Shown here: in pieces, positions 23,378 through 31,194 of the stretch
Position numbering within the stretch: position 1 is the first letter of the stretch
Layout: the number at the start of each line of letters is the position of its first letter
Origin: Rhodospirillaceae bacterium
GTDB lineage: Bacteria; Pseudomonadota; Alphaproteobacteria; Rhodospirillales; Rhodospirillaceae
Assembly (NCBI GenBank): GCA_947476925.1
Contig: CANJSF010000034.1
Span: 1-34,749, forward strand
Direction of reading: 5' to 3'
DNA length: 34,749 nt
Made by a program: the position numbers and the translations under genes
Notes under the pieces: model-generated
The model's input: the letters and a program-made list of their open reading frames with translations, nothing else
What the model was told of the DNA's origin: nothing
Databases searched by the model: none

Positions 23378-25273
23378 ATGACGAGCAAAGCGCAAATCAT
23401 CGAAACCAATAAGAAGCCTTTCAAGAAGGTTGCTATTGATCCCATCACGCTCGATATCATCGAAAGCGCGCTGCGCAATGCACGCTTCGAGATGGACGCC
23501 ACCGTGTTCCGCACCGCGATGTCGTCGGGCATTCGTGAGCAGCACGACGCCTTCCCGCTGATTGCCAACAAAGACGGCAAAATGGTGGTGGGTCAGTTCG
23601 GTTCATTCATCGGCGGGTTCCTCAACAACTACGACGGCACCATCGAAGAGGGCGACGTCTTCTTCACCAACGATCCGTACAAAACCGAAGGCGCCATCAG
23701 CCACGCGAACGATTGGCTGATCTTGCTTCCGATTTTCTTCAACGGCCGTTTGGTCGGTTGGTCATGCCATTTCGGTCACATGACCGACAACGGCGGCAAA
23801 GTTCCAGGCTCGATGCCAACCGATGCCACCACGATTTTCGAAGAAGGCCTCGTGACGCCGCCGACCAAGCTTTACAAAAAGGGCGTGCTGCAATCGACAT
23901 TGCTGGAAGTCATGCTGAACCAGGTCCGTTTGCCGACCTGGAACCGCTCGGACCTCAATGCCGTGTTGGCCGCTTGCCGCGTTGCCGAAAAGCGCGTGAA
24001 AGAAATGTGCGTTCGTTTCGGCGATGACGTGTTCGTATCAGCCTGCCAAGCCGCGCTTGATCGTAACAAACGCGCCATGGGGATCTTGATCGACAAGAAC
24101 GTCAGCGAAGCGCCGGTATCGTTCGAAGATTACGTCGATGACGACGGTCGCGGTTACGGCCCATACAAAATCAAGTGCACCATGTGGCGCGAAGGCAGCA
24201 AGGTGATCCTCGATTGGAAGGGCACCGATCCGCAGGCCATCGGCTCGATCAACTTCTACCTCAACGAAAACATGCTCAAGATGTTCTGGGGCATCTACAT
24301 GATCATGGTTTTCGACCCCGCCATTCTCTTTAACGACGGGTTCTACGACTTGGTGGATGTGCGCATTCCGCAAGGCACATTGTTGAAGCCAAACTTCCCC
24401 GCTGCTTTGTCGTGCCGCACGCATGCCTTGGGTCGCATCTTCGACACGTTTGCTGCGTTGCTGGGTCAAAAAACACCTGACTTCCTTTGCGCAGCGGGCT
24501 TCTCGTCCTCGCCGCACTTCATGTATTCGGGCACCAACTCGAAGGGCGAATGGTACCAGCTTTACCAAATCGGCTTCGGTGGTATTCCGGCCAAGCCGTT
24601 CGGCGACGGTCCCGATGGTCACTCGATGTGGCCCTCGTTCACCAACGTGCCCCAAGAATACTTGGAAGCGTACTTCCCGCTGCGCATTGAGCGTCATGAA
24701 ACGACGCCCGACTCAGGTGGTGCAGGCCGCTTCCGTGGTGGTAACGCGCTACGCGTTGACTACTGCTTCTTGGAAGACGGTGAAATTTCCATCCATGACG
24801 ACCGTTGGCTCACCTATCCTTGGGGCGTTAACGGCGGAACGCCGGGCAAGCGGTCTGAGAAGATCTTGTACCGTACCGATGGGTCCATCGAGTACCACCA
24901 TTCCAAATGCGACAACGTCAAAGTGAAGAAGGGCGACGTTTTGGCCTTCATCACCTGGGGCGGCGGCGGTTGGGGTAACCCGATTGAGCGCGAAGCTGAA
25001 TTGGTTTCCGCCGACGTGCGTCGTGGCTTGGTGACACCGGAAGGTGCGAAGCGTTACGGCGTTGTCGTGAATGCTGATGGCGTGGTCAACGACGAAGAGA
25101 CCAAGAAGCTCCGCGCCGAGATCAAATCCAAACAACCCGCCAAAATGCCGGTGTTCGATTTGGGCCCGCCGCTCGCGCAAACCTTGGCCAATTGCCAAAA
25201 AGAAACGCACTTGCCGGCTCCGCGCCCGCCCGTCTTCCGACCCGACGCGCACGCGGCCAAAGCGGCCGAGTAA
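23378..25273 (+). CDS. HyuB-type hydantoinase/oxoprolinase family subunit B
   Basis: A 631-residue subunit B of the same superfamily, partner of the preceding gene. Motifs are FRTAMSSGIREQHDAFPLI, GDVFFTNDPYKTEGAISHAND, SCHFGHMTDNGGKVPGSMP and the C-terminal glycine run TWGGGGWGNPIERE. Its length exceeds the usual ~500-570 residues, mainly in the region after residue 280. An AGGAG site lies 10 bases before the ATG. It may hydrolyse a hydantoin or oxoproline or carboxylate a ketone. Absence of a small gamma subunit argues mildly against a classic acetone carboxylase. Confidence 0.9.
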   Translation: MTSKAQIIETNKKPFKKVAIDPITLDIIESALRNARFEMDATVFRTAMSSGIREQHDAFPLIANKDGKMVVGQFGSFIGGFLNNYDGTIEEGDVFFTNDPYKTEGAISHANDWLILLPIFFNGRLVGWSCHFGHMTDNGGKVPGSMPTDATTIFEEGLVTPPTKLYKKGVLQSTLLEVMLNQVRLPTWNRSDLNAVLAACRVAEKRVKEMCVRFGDDVFVSACQAALDRNKRAMGILIDKNVSEAPVSFEDYVDDDGRGYGPYKIKCTMWREGSKVILDWKGTDPQAIGSINFYLNENMLKMFWGIYMIMVFDPAILFNDGFYDLVDVRIPQGTLLKPNFPAALSCRTHALGRIFDTFAALLGQKTPDFLCAAGFSSSPHFMYSGTNSKGEWYQLYQIGFGGIPAKPFGDGPDGHSMWPSFTNVPQEYLEAYFPLRIERHETTPDSGGAGRFRGGNALRVDYCFLEDGEISIHDDRWLTYPWGVNGGTPGKRSEKILYRTDGSIEYHHSKCDNVKVKKGDVLAFITWGGGGWGNPIEREAELVSADVRRGLVTPEGAKRYGVVVNADGVVNDEETKKLRAEIKSKQPAKMPVFDLGPPLAQTLANCQKETHLPAPRPPVFRPDAHAAKAAE

Positions 25274-25293
25274 TTCTTCCATCTGTGTATGTC

Positions 25294-25325
25294 AAAAGGG
25301 CGGTCTGCAAGGACCGCCCTTTTTC
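25294..25325 (+). terminator. Intrinsic terminator after hyuAB
   Basis: A perfect 12-bp inverted repeat, AAAAGGGCGGTC / GACCGCCCTTTT, with a 6-base TGCAAG loop and followed by TC. It lies 21 bases after the hyuB stop. The convergent gene ending at 25343 may use it too, since the minus strand also ends in a T run. Confidence 0.88.
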
Positions 25326-25342
25326 TTGCTGCGCTTCTGACG

Positions 25343-25795
25343 TTACGCCTTCCAGTGATCTTGTCCTGGTTGGCGCTTCAATGTGCCAACCGTCTTGGGG
25401 CCAAATCCTTTTTGCGCTAGTCGATCCAACACGCTGGCGACCGGGGCGTTGGTTTTGTGGCCGGCGGCATAAGGCGGCGGCTGTGGCGCCCCCGTCCATT
25501 GATCAAGGCGCGGCTGGCCCAGCCCGCCAACAACTTTTTTAGCCACCCAGGCCCCGCCCAAAATAAGAACACTCACACCAATCCACGTCAGGAAAAGCAA
25601 AAGCTCGCCCACGTCATCGGCCAAGTCGATCAGCCCGCGCGCCAATGATTCAGTTCCGGGCACCACGTTGGTCACAATACTCGACGTGCCGTTCGCCAAA
25701 CCGCTTGCCACGTCGATCAGGCCAAAGGCCGCCCAACACAACAGGCTCCACAGCAGCACGGCGGCCCATGCGCCGAAGGAAATCAATTTGTTCAT
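25343..25795 (-). CDS. Small membrane protein of unknown function
   Basis: A 150-residue protein starting MNKLISFGAWAAVLLWSLLC at 25795. Two hydrophobic helices (about residues 7-28 and 61-85) enclose a short loop; a soluble tail rich in Pro/Gly and Lys follows, ending GFGPKTVGTLKRQPGQDHWKA. I do not recognise the family. It lies 19 bases downstream of the DUF4112-like gene, so the two are probably co-transcribed. Confidence 0.65.
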   Translation of the reverse strand: MNKLISFGAWAAVLLWSLLCWAAFGLIDVASGLANGTSSIVTNVVPGTESLARGLIDLADDVGELLLFLTWIGVSVLILGGAWVAKKVVGGLGQPRLDQWTGAPQPPPYAAGHKTNAPVASVLDRLAQKGFGPKTVGTLKRQPGQDHWKA

Positions 25796-25814
25796 TTCGT
25801 TTGCCTTTACGTGA

Positions 25815-26273
25815 TTAATCGACGCGCCGCGCGTGACCATCAATGATGCGACCGCGCTGCGCGAGATGATCGCGCAAGATCGCCATGTTTCGATCATTGG
25901 CACGCCAAAACAGGTCGAAGATATCGCCCGCAATCGGCACTGCCGAGACGCTGGCATCGACAACGATGTTTCCGACCATGCGCGTCATATCCCAACGCGA
26001 TAGTCCAAGTTTGCGAGCCTCAAGCACCAGATACGCGCTGATCAGGTTGGTGACCACATCACCGACACCCGGAATTACGCCCAGCGCTGCGTCGAGCCCA
26101 AATCGAATGTCGGTGCCTGGAATGCGAAAGGCATGGTCGAGCCATCGCGATAGCGCGCTCAGGCGCTCGAGTACCTGGGCTTCGTCGGGTGTGGCATTCA
26201 GGTTGTCTGCGCCGGTTGACGCACCAATCCCTTGTGCAGCAATCACAATCTCTTTTGACGGTAGCGCATTCAT
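25815..26273 (-). CDS. DUF4112-like protein
   Basis: A 152-residue protein. The core WLDHAFRIPGTDIRFGLDAALGVIPGVGDVVTNL and the later DLFWRANDRNMAILRDHL match the DUF4112 pattern (small membrane-associated proteins, a glycine-rich hydrophobic hairpin between amphipathic helices). Function is unknown. The start at 26273 (MNALPSKE) is tentative; 26300 is the alternative, and neither has a strong ribosome site. Confidence 0.75.
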   Translation of the reverse strand: MNALPSKEIVIAAQGIGASTGADNLNATPDEAQVLERLSALSRWLDHAFRIPGTDIRFGLDAALGVIPGVGDVVTNLISAYLVLEARKLGLSRWDMTRMVGNIVVDASVSAVPIAGDIFDLFWRANDRNMAILRDHLAQRGRIIDGHARRVD

Positions 26274-26345
26274 GGTCACGCCGGTCTCACCCGAGAGCAT
26301 TACGGGTTAGAGATAGGTCTTCCGTCACCGAACTCAAGTGAAGGG

Positions 26346-27365
26346 TTACAGCCCCGCCGTTTGTTCCGCCACGCTGGCCCGGATCCACGCGGTGAAGTTG
26401 GGGTGTGCGCTCAGGCCCTTTGTTTGGAATTTGTAGTTCAAACCCTTCAAGTCTTCGGCGATTTTGTCTTGAATGCCACGCGTCGAAATCAGGTAGCCCA
26501 CCACCAACGGTGTTTTGCCGGCTGCATTTGCCTCGGCCACCCAACTCCGCAGCTTGGCCACGTTGGCTGCGCGAACGGCAGCCGGTGAATCGTCTTGTAG
26601 CGTAATGCCCTTGGCATCAAAAAAATTGCCAGCCTTTTTGATGCGCGCGGCATGCGTCGAAATGTGTTTCAACTCGATTGCATTTTCTTGGTCATATGTG
26701 GGCCCGTGGCCCAGCACGATCACCACTTCCTTGGCGGGGTCGACGCTGATGGCTTTGGCATGATCGAGCAAAATCTCGGTGATCAATTTGTGCTCGTCCA
26801 TCGCTGGCGCAATAATCACCTTCGCTGATGTTTTCACGCGTGGCACGTTCAAGTAGCCCGCATCGTCGCGCCGTCCGAAAAGATAGGCCCACTGCCGATA
26901 AACCGAGGACTGTTCGGTGACCACTGCGGGCACGACCACCACAGTCTTTGCACCTGCGTTCGTTAGCTTGTCGAGAGCCTCTTGTATGTGGCCCGAGCTC
27001 ATCATGGCCATGCCAAAGCCAATGGCCGTCGGGTGCTTGGCCGCGAGGGGCGCCACACCTTCTTGCAGCACTTTGTCGCCGCTGGTGCCTGCGCCGTGCG
27101 CCACCACCAATACTCCCACGCCATCTCGCACGTTTTCGGCGCTGCCGTACCACGTCCAGTCGGGTGGCATGCGGCCCATGCTGGCGTTGATTTGGTCGTC
27201 GGTCATGTCGACATAGCCTGGCACCTTGGTTCGCAAAACGTCCAGGCTGGCTTTGTCCATCTCATGCGCCATGCCCGAGGGCGCGCGCACTTCGTACTGC
27301 TGGGCCAGCGCTGGTGTTGCGATCAACGCGATTCCCAGGCTGCAGCGCATTGCAAATTTGGTCAT
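26346..27365 (-). CDS. Exported CbiX/SirB-like chelatase-fold protein
   Basis: A 339-residue protein. The N-terminus (MTKFAMRCSLGIALIATPALAQQ) is a Sec signal peptide with an Ala-X-Ala type site, so it acts in the periplasm. Two CbiX-like halves can be read: GVLVVAHGAG ... KTVVVVPAVV and VVIVLGHGPTYDQE. The AHG and GHG histidines are in the position of the chelatase catalytic His, but the second metal-binding GxH after the VVPxxx strand is replaced by EQSSV. The usual enzymes insert Co or Fe into sirohydrochlorin in the cytosol, so a periplasmic form without cobalamin genes nearby is unusual. A GGGAG site precedes the start. Confidence 0.7.
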   Translation of the reverse strand: MTKFAMRCSLGIALIATPALAQQYEVRAPSGMAHEMDKASLDVLRTKVPGYVDMTDDQINASMGRMPPDWTWYGSAENVRDGVGVLVVAHGAGTSGDKVLQEGVAPLAAKHPTAIGFGMAMMSSGHIQEALDKLTNAGAKTVVVVPAVVTEQSSVYRQWAYLFGRRDDAGYLNVPRVKTSAKVIIAPAMDEHKLITEILLDHAKAISVDPAKEVVIVLGHGPTYDQENAIELKHISTHAARIKKAGNFFDAKGITLQDDSPAAVRAANVAKLRSWVAEANAAGKTPLVVGYLISTRGIQDKIAEDLKGLNYKFQTKGLSAHPNFTAWIRASVAEQTAGL

Positions 27366-27468
27366 AAGCATTTCTCCCATCCCCGATCTGGCGCCATTTT
27401 AGCATGTTCGCGGGCCCGTAAGGTATGAGATACTGACGTCTCGGGGGCATTCACCGGGGGACACATCC

Positions 27469-28065
27469 ATGCATAACTCATCCACAAGCTGGGGCTGGCT
27501 GTCGAAGTCGTATCACTGGGTTATTGCGCTGCTGATTTTAGTCATCGTGCCCGTCGGGTTCGTGATGACGGCGACATATCAGTTCAAAATTGACCCCGCC
27601 AATGTTGTCGGCGCGCGGATGGAAACAATCCATGTGTGGCTGTCACGTATTCATCAAACCGCAGGATTGGTGGTGCTGATGTTGGTGACGCTGCGCCTGG
27701 GCTGGCGGCTTTCCAGCCCCGGGCCAGGCGTGCCGGCTACTCTCGCGGCCTATCAGCGTGTGCTGGCCAAACTCAATCACGCCTTCTTGTACGCGTTGCT
27801 GTTTGCTATTCCGCTGTCGGGCTGGGCGGCTATGTCAGCCTTTGGCGAAGCGCCGACCTACTTTTTCTGGCTTGAGGGGCTGCCCAATCTGGTACCCAAG
27901 GTGGCGCTGACCGCTCAGTATGGCTACAGCTTTTACGCCGGTATTCATCGCTACGGCATCTATACGGGTGGCGCGCTGCTGTCGCTGCACATCATCGCAG
28001 CCCTTTGGCATCAGTTCGTAGTCAAAGACTCGGTGTTGCGGCGGATGTGGCCGCTGGCAAACTAG
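27469..28065 (+). CDS. Cytochrome b561 family protein
   Basis: A 198-residue inner-membrane b-type cytochrome with four hydrophobic helices. Candidate haem-ligand histidines lie in SYHWVIALL, SRIHQTAGLVV, KLNHAFLYALL and LSLHIIAALWHQF, the expected arrangement for two haems. Such proteins pass electrons from quinol or superoxide to periplasmic acceptors. A GGGGGA site precedes the ATG. It is divergent from the exported CbiX-like gene with a 103-base gap between them. Confidence 0.9.
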   Translation: MHNSSTSWGWLSKSYHWVIALLILVIVPVGFVMTATYQFKIDPANVVGARMETIHVWLSRIHQTAGLVVLMLVTLRLGWRLSSPGPGVPATLAAYQRVLAKLNHAFLYALLFAIPLSGWAAMSAFGEAPTYFFWLEGLPNLVPKVALTAQYGYSFYAGIHRYGIYTGGALLSLHIIAALWHQFVVKDSVLRRMWPLAN

Positions 28066-28075
28066 GACGGGTCAC

Positions 28076-28891
28076 TTAAGCGACGCTGGCCATCCAATCG
28101 TTCACCAACTTGGCAAATTTAATCTTCTGTTCTTTTCCCGCGACTACATGCGCGACGTCGAGCAGGTCGATGCCCTTTGCCCCCGGGATGCCGTGCTCAA
28201 TGGGCTTGGTCAGGCGTGGACCCGTCACAATATCCAAGTGACTATGCACAATCAGCGAGGGGCACTTAATATTTTTCAATTGCGCTGTCACATTGTGCGC
28301 TAAGCACGCGTTGATGAAGCGGTCGTGGGCGGCGAACCGGCCGTTGAGTTCGCGCCAAGGGCCTTGCGGCCCCAGCAACTTCTGGTAATTCGCGTTGTAG
28401 TATTCAGGCGTAAAACTCAGGATGCAGACGAGGCGTTGAAACGCACTCCACCCGGCATCGCGGTGCGTGATGCGTAGAATTTCAATATGGTCGACAAAGT
28501 GCTGGTCGGTGGTGTCGCACCAGGCCCCCATGTTCATCATCGATTTCACCAAGTCAGGCCGCTTGATGGCGATGACTTGCGAAATGCACGCTCCCATCCC
28601 CACCAAACCGATCAGATGCACGTTTTGTGTAAAGCCCAAATGCGCCAACAATTGAATGGCATCTTCAGCGTAAAGGTCGATCGACGGCGCCAGCTTCAAG
28701 TCGTCATCGGACTCGCCGATGCCGCGATAATCAATAATGACAACGCGATGGTTGTCGGTCAGGCCGCGGGGCAGGTGACCGTCGCCGCCGTGACAGAACG
28801 TGCCCCAGCCACCCATCAGCAAGACTGGGTCGCCTTTGGTGCCATGCACTTCGTAATACATGTTGTGGTCGTTAATGCGGGCGATAGGCAT
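28076..28891 (-). CDS. Alpha/beta-hydrolase fold protein lacking the serine nucleophile
   Basis: A 271-residue alpha/beta-hydrolase fold protein: VLLMGGWGTF (oxyanion region), VVIIDYRGIGESD after strand 4, the Asp region VHSHLDIVTGP and the His region DVAHVVAGKEQ. At the nucleophile elbow, where the family has GxSxG, the sequence is HLIGLVGMGACIS, with Val97/Gly98 and no Ser, Asp or Cys in place. The fold is clear but a normal hydrolase mechanism is not. It could act as a non-hydrolytic member or bind ligands. It lies on the same strand as the TetR gene, 90 bases downstream. Confidence 0.85.
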   Translation of the reverse strand: MPIARINDHNMYYEVHGTKGDPVLLMGGWGTFCHGGDGHLPRGLTDNHRVVIIDYRGIGESDDDLKLAPSIDLYAEDAIQLLAHLGFTQNVHLIGLVGMGACISQVIAIKRPDLVKSMMNMGAWCDTTDQHFVDHIEILRITHRDAGWSAFQRLVCILSFTPEYYNANYQKLLGPQGPWRELNGRFAAHDRFINACLAHNVTAQLKNIKCPSLIVHSHLDIVTGPRLTKPIEHGIPGAKGIDLLDVAHVVAGKEQKIKFAKLVNDWMASVA

Positions 28892-28981
28892 GGGCGGGAC
28901 TCTTTTGGTTGAAGAGCAAAAATGCGTGGCGTTTTTTGCCCGGATTTTGTTGATGGGGCAAGGGCCTCAGGTGAGGCGCCG

Positions 28982-29587
28982 TCACTGCCGGTGCGTCGCA
29001 TCCGTCAGGAGCATGCCTTCCATCGTGGTTCGGTACAGGCGCTTGAAGTCGGGATCGTTGCGGTAGACGCGCACCACGTCAATCGCACATCGCGCGATGA
29101 GCCGTTGGGTGTGCGGTGACGAGCCATTGCGCAAAATGCCCGCGGCCTCAACGCCGCCAAACAATTGGCCAATCATCCGCACATACTCATTGTGGGTTTT
29201 TTCAATCAGCTTGAACTCATCGTGGCCGATGCGCAGGAACAACGCTTCGCCAAACTGCTCCCATAGCAAGGGGTACATGTCGATCACGCCATAGGCCATG
29301 TCGGCGGGTGACTTGCCCTTGAGCGCTTGCATATGTGTCACGCCGGTTTGGAAGATTGGATCGAGAATATGAAACAGCAAATCACGCTTGCTGGTGAAGA
29401 AGCTATAAAACGTGCTGCGCGCTAGATTGGCAGCATCCAAAATCTCTTCCACGCTGACGTTCTCGATGCCGCGCTCTAAAAACATTTTGGCCCCCACCCT
29501 GAGCACATGCTGGCGCATGCGCTCGCGGCGCTGGGCTACACGCGGGCTGCGGGGTGGGGCGTTGCGGGGGGCGGCATTGGTTGGCAT
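28982..29587 (-). CDS. TetR-family transcriptional regulator
   Basis: A 201-residue regulator. The N-terminal helix-turn-helix is the TetR type: VGAKMFLERGIENVSVEEIL followed by ARSTFYSFFTSKRDLLFHIL. The C-terminal ligand-binding half shows no family that I recognise. The N-terminal ~20 residues are Pro/Arg-rich. A perfect 12-bp inverted repeat 16 bases upstream of its start is the likely operator. It probably controls itself and the alpha/beta-hydrolase gene downstream. Confidence 0.9.
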   Translation of the reverse strand: MPTNAAPRNAPPRSPRVAQRRERMRQHVLRVGAKMFLERGIENVSVEEILDAANLARSTFYSFFTSKRDLLFHILDPIFQTGVTHMQALKGKSPADMAYGVIDMYPLLWEQFGEALFLRIGHDEFKLIEKTHNEYVRMIGQLFGGVEAAGILRNGSSPHTQRLIARCAIDVVRVYRNDPDFKRLYRTTMEGMLLTDATHRQ

Positions 29588-29602
29588 CGATTCTCAGCCT
29601 AA

Positions 29603-29636
29603 ATACAGAAGTGTATGTTTTCAGACACTTCTGTAT
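29603..29636. promoter_or_regulatory. Inverted repeat, probable TetR operator
   Basis: Perfect 12-bp arms ATACAGAAGTGT (29603-29614) and ACACTTCTGTAT (29625-29636) with a 10-base spacer lie 16 bases upstream of the tetR start. Position and symmetry are typical of an autoregulatory TetR operator. Confidence 0.6.
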
Positions 29637-29687
29637 GGCATTAGCCGCATGGCCGTCAAGACCGCTCTGTTTATGTCGGTTATGAAG

Positions 29688-29764
29688 AGTGTCCCGTATC
29701 ATTTAAGTTTGCAGAGTGTCTCACAAGCGTTGCAAGAGTCTCACGCGCAGATACATAGTGTCTC
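29688..29764 (+). repeat. Four AGTGTCTC-like repeats, probable TnsB-binding sites at a transposon end
   Basis: Direct repeats at 29688 (AGTGTCCC), 29715 (AGTGTCTC), 29735 (AGAGTCTC) and 29757 (AGTGTCTC), spaced 27, 20 and 22 bases. The middle two extend to TTGCA-(A)GAGTxTCTCAC-like units. Tn7-like elements carry arrays of ~20-bp TnsB sites at each end, beginning with TGT. The array lies just outside the first gene of the module, where such an end is expected, and overlaps the likely promoter of the XRE gene. The exact terminus is not resolved; TGTC at about 29690 or 29674 are candidates. Confidence 0.45.
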
Positions 29765-29820
29765 GCGCGATTCCTGCAAATTTCCGGGCCTCAATGAGAA
29801 CTATCGAGAAAACTGAACGG

Positions 29821-30216
29821 ATGACGACACTCGGGGCATTCGTTCAAAAGTGCCGCGAGGAGAAGGAATTAAGCCAGCAACAGGTCGCTAAAGTACTCGG
29901 TCTCACGCGGTCCGGTTATGCGAGCATGGAGGTGGGAAGGGTCCCAATTGCTCTTGAACACCTTCATCAGCTCTCGTTGGTGTTAGAGGTTCCAATCGCC
30001 GTTTTCGCGGCGCTGTATGCGTTTCCCGATAAACCAACTCGACGCAGCCACGATTGGGCCGCAGCCCACGGTTTAAAGGCCAGCCAACTGAGCTTGCTCG
30101 CGAAGTTGGTGTACATGGATGACGACGTAGCTGAGAACACCGTCAAAATCATGACCCTATTGCTTGGCCGCGACCATTCCTGGCGCTCTAAGCTTCGCAA
30201 GGCTTCCAGCCGGTAA
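29821..30216 (+). CDS. XRE-family helix-turn-helix regulator
   Basis: A 131-residue protein with an N-terminal Cro/C1-type helix-turn-helix: FVQKCREEKELSQQQVAKVL followed by GLTRSGYASMEVGRVPI. A C-terminal ~60 residues of unknown fold include a Trp and a basic tail. I chose ATG 29821 (MTTLGAFVQ) because the helix-turn-helix domain then begins as usual; ATG 29794 is the alternative. It is first in the Tn7-like island and could control its own promoter and that of tnsA. Confidence 0.82.
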   Translation: MTTLGAFVQKCREEKELSQQQVAKVLGLTRSGYASMEVGRVPIALEHLHQLSLVLEVPIAVFAALYAFPDKPTRRSHDWAAAHGLKASQLSLLAKLVYMDDDVAENTVKIMTLLLGRDHSWRSKLRKASSR

Positions 30217-30275
30217 AGCCAACACCTGACCCGCGATGCCGGGTAATACAGCATCTCATTCGCACAAGCGACACC

Positions 30276-30308
30276 ATTAAGCACGCATTAAATTATTACG
30301 TGCTTAAT
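30276..30308. promoter_or_regulatory. Perfect 10-bp inverted repeat between the XRE gene and tnsA
   Basis: Arms ATTAAGCACG (30276-30285) and CGTGCTTAAT (30299-30308) with a 13-base AT-rich spacer. An overlapping second repeat, ATTATTA / TAATAAT (30292-30298 and 30305-30311), shares the right arm. The lack of a T tract disfavours a terminator. An operator for the XRE protein controlling tnsABCQ is the best reading. Confidence 0.5.
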
Positions 30309-30447
30309 AATCACTCTCTGAGACTGAATGCCGAAATTATCATTTTTTTTCAGTAACTTAAAAGATACGACCTTTTCCTGCAAATACCAGTCTGCTCCGA
30401 TTCTAACCCACCCACCTCCTTTTCATCGGGCTCAGGGAAGCCCTTTC

Positions 30448-31194
30448 ATGATCGACCGGATCACCGGTCTTGGAGCCGAAATGAACGAGAAAAGCATACC
30501 GTCACTGGGGGTAGCACCTAGCTGGAAACAAGAAGAGGTTCGCAACGCCGCCATTCCAAAGCATCGATCGCAGGTGGGTTATTGGGTTAGCCGAAAGACG
30601 CGAAGTGCGCACAGACACGAGAGCCTATTAGAGAAACACGGTCTGCTTGTGATGGAATTCGACGAACGCGTACTTTGGTACAGAACCCAACCATTCACGC
30701 TGGTGTTCGAAACTCCCGAGAATTCAAAAACCCGACATACGCCCGATTTCCTGATTCGGACTGCTGACGGCGACGTAATTGTCGATGTCAAGAACACGCA
30801 ACACCTAACCTATCAGCGGATCGTTCAAAAACTTCGAGATGTTAGCCATGAGTTTCGTAGACTGGGCACGCGCTATACCGTTATCGATGACTCCGTCATT
30901 TGCGCTGAACCGCGCTTCGAAAATGTCAAAACGCTCGGACACTTCTTGCATTGGGATATTCATCCCAACATAGTCAAAGCTGCGAAGCATTTTGTCGCCA
31001 ACGAGAGCAGTCCAACGCTCGGCGCGCTTCTGAATTACATCGATCAATCGTATAATTTTGAGATCTGCCAAAGCAAAGTTAGCCTCGCGAACCACGGATA
31101 TATTTTGCTGGCGCAGGGATGTTTCTCATTCGATATCAATCTTCCCATTGATCTCTCACTCGAGATCAAGCGGCGGAGTGTTGCGTCATGTTAA
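30448..31194 (+). CDS. tnsA: TnsA-like transposon endonuclease
   Basis: A 248-residue protein of the TnsA heteromeric transposase endonuclease family. The PD-(D/E)xK active site can be read: Glu58 in RHESLLEKHG, Asp100 in HTPDFLIRTADG and Asp113-x-Lys115 in VIVDVKNTQHL. In Tn7, TnsA cuts the 5' ends of the transposon while TnsB cuts the 3' ends, giving cut-and-paste movement. The ATG at 30448 has an AGGGAAG site; ATG 30481 is an alternative. The gene overlaps tnsB by 7 bases. Confidence 0.82.
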   Translation: MIDRITGLGAEMNEKSIPSLGVAPSWKQEEVRNAAIPKHRSQVGYWVSRKTRSAHRHESLLEKHGLLVMEFDERVLWYRTQPFTLVFETPENSKTRHTPDFLIRTADGDVIVDVKNTQHLTYQRIVQKLRDVSHEFRRLGTRYTVIDDSVICAEPRFENVKTLGHFLHWDIHPNIVKAAKHFVANESSPTLGALLNYIDQSYNFEICQSKVSLANHGYILLAQGCFSFDINLPIDLSLEIKRRSVASC

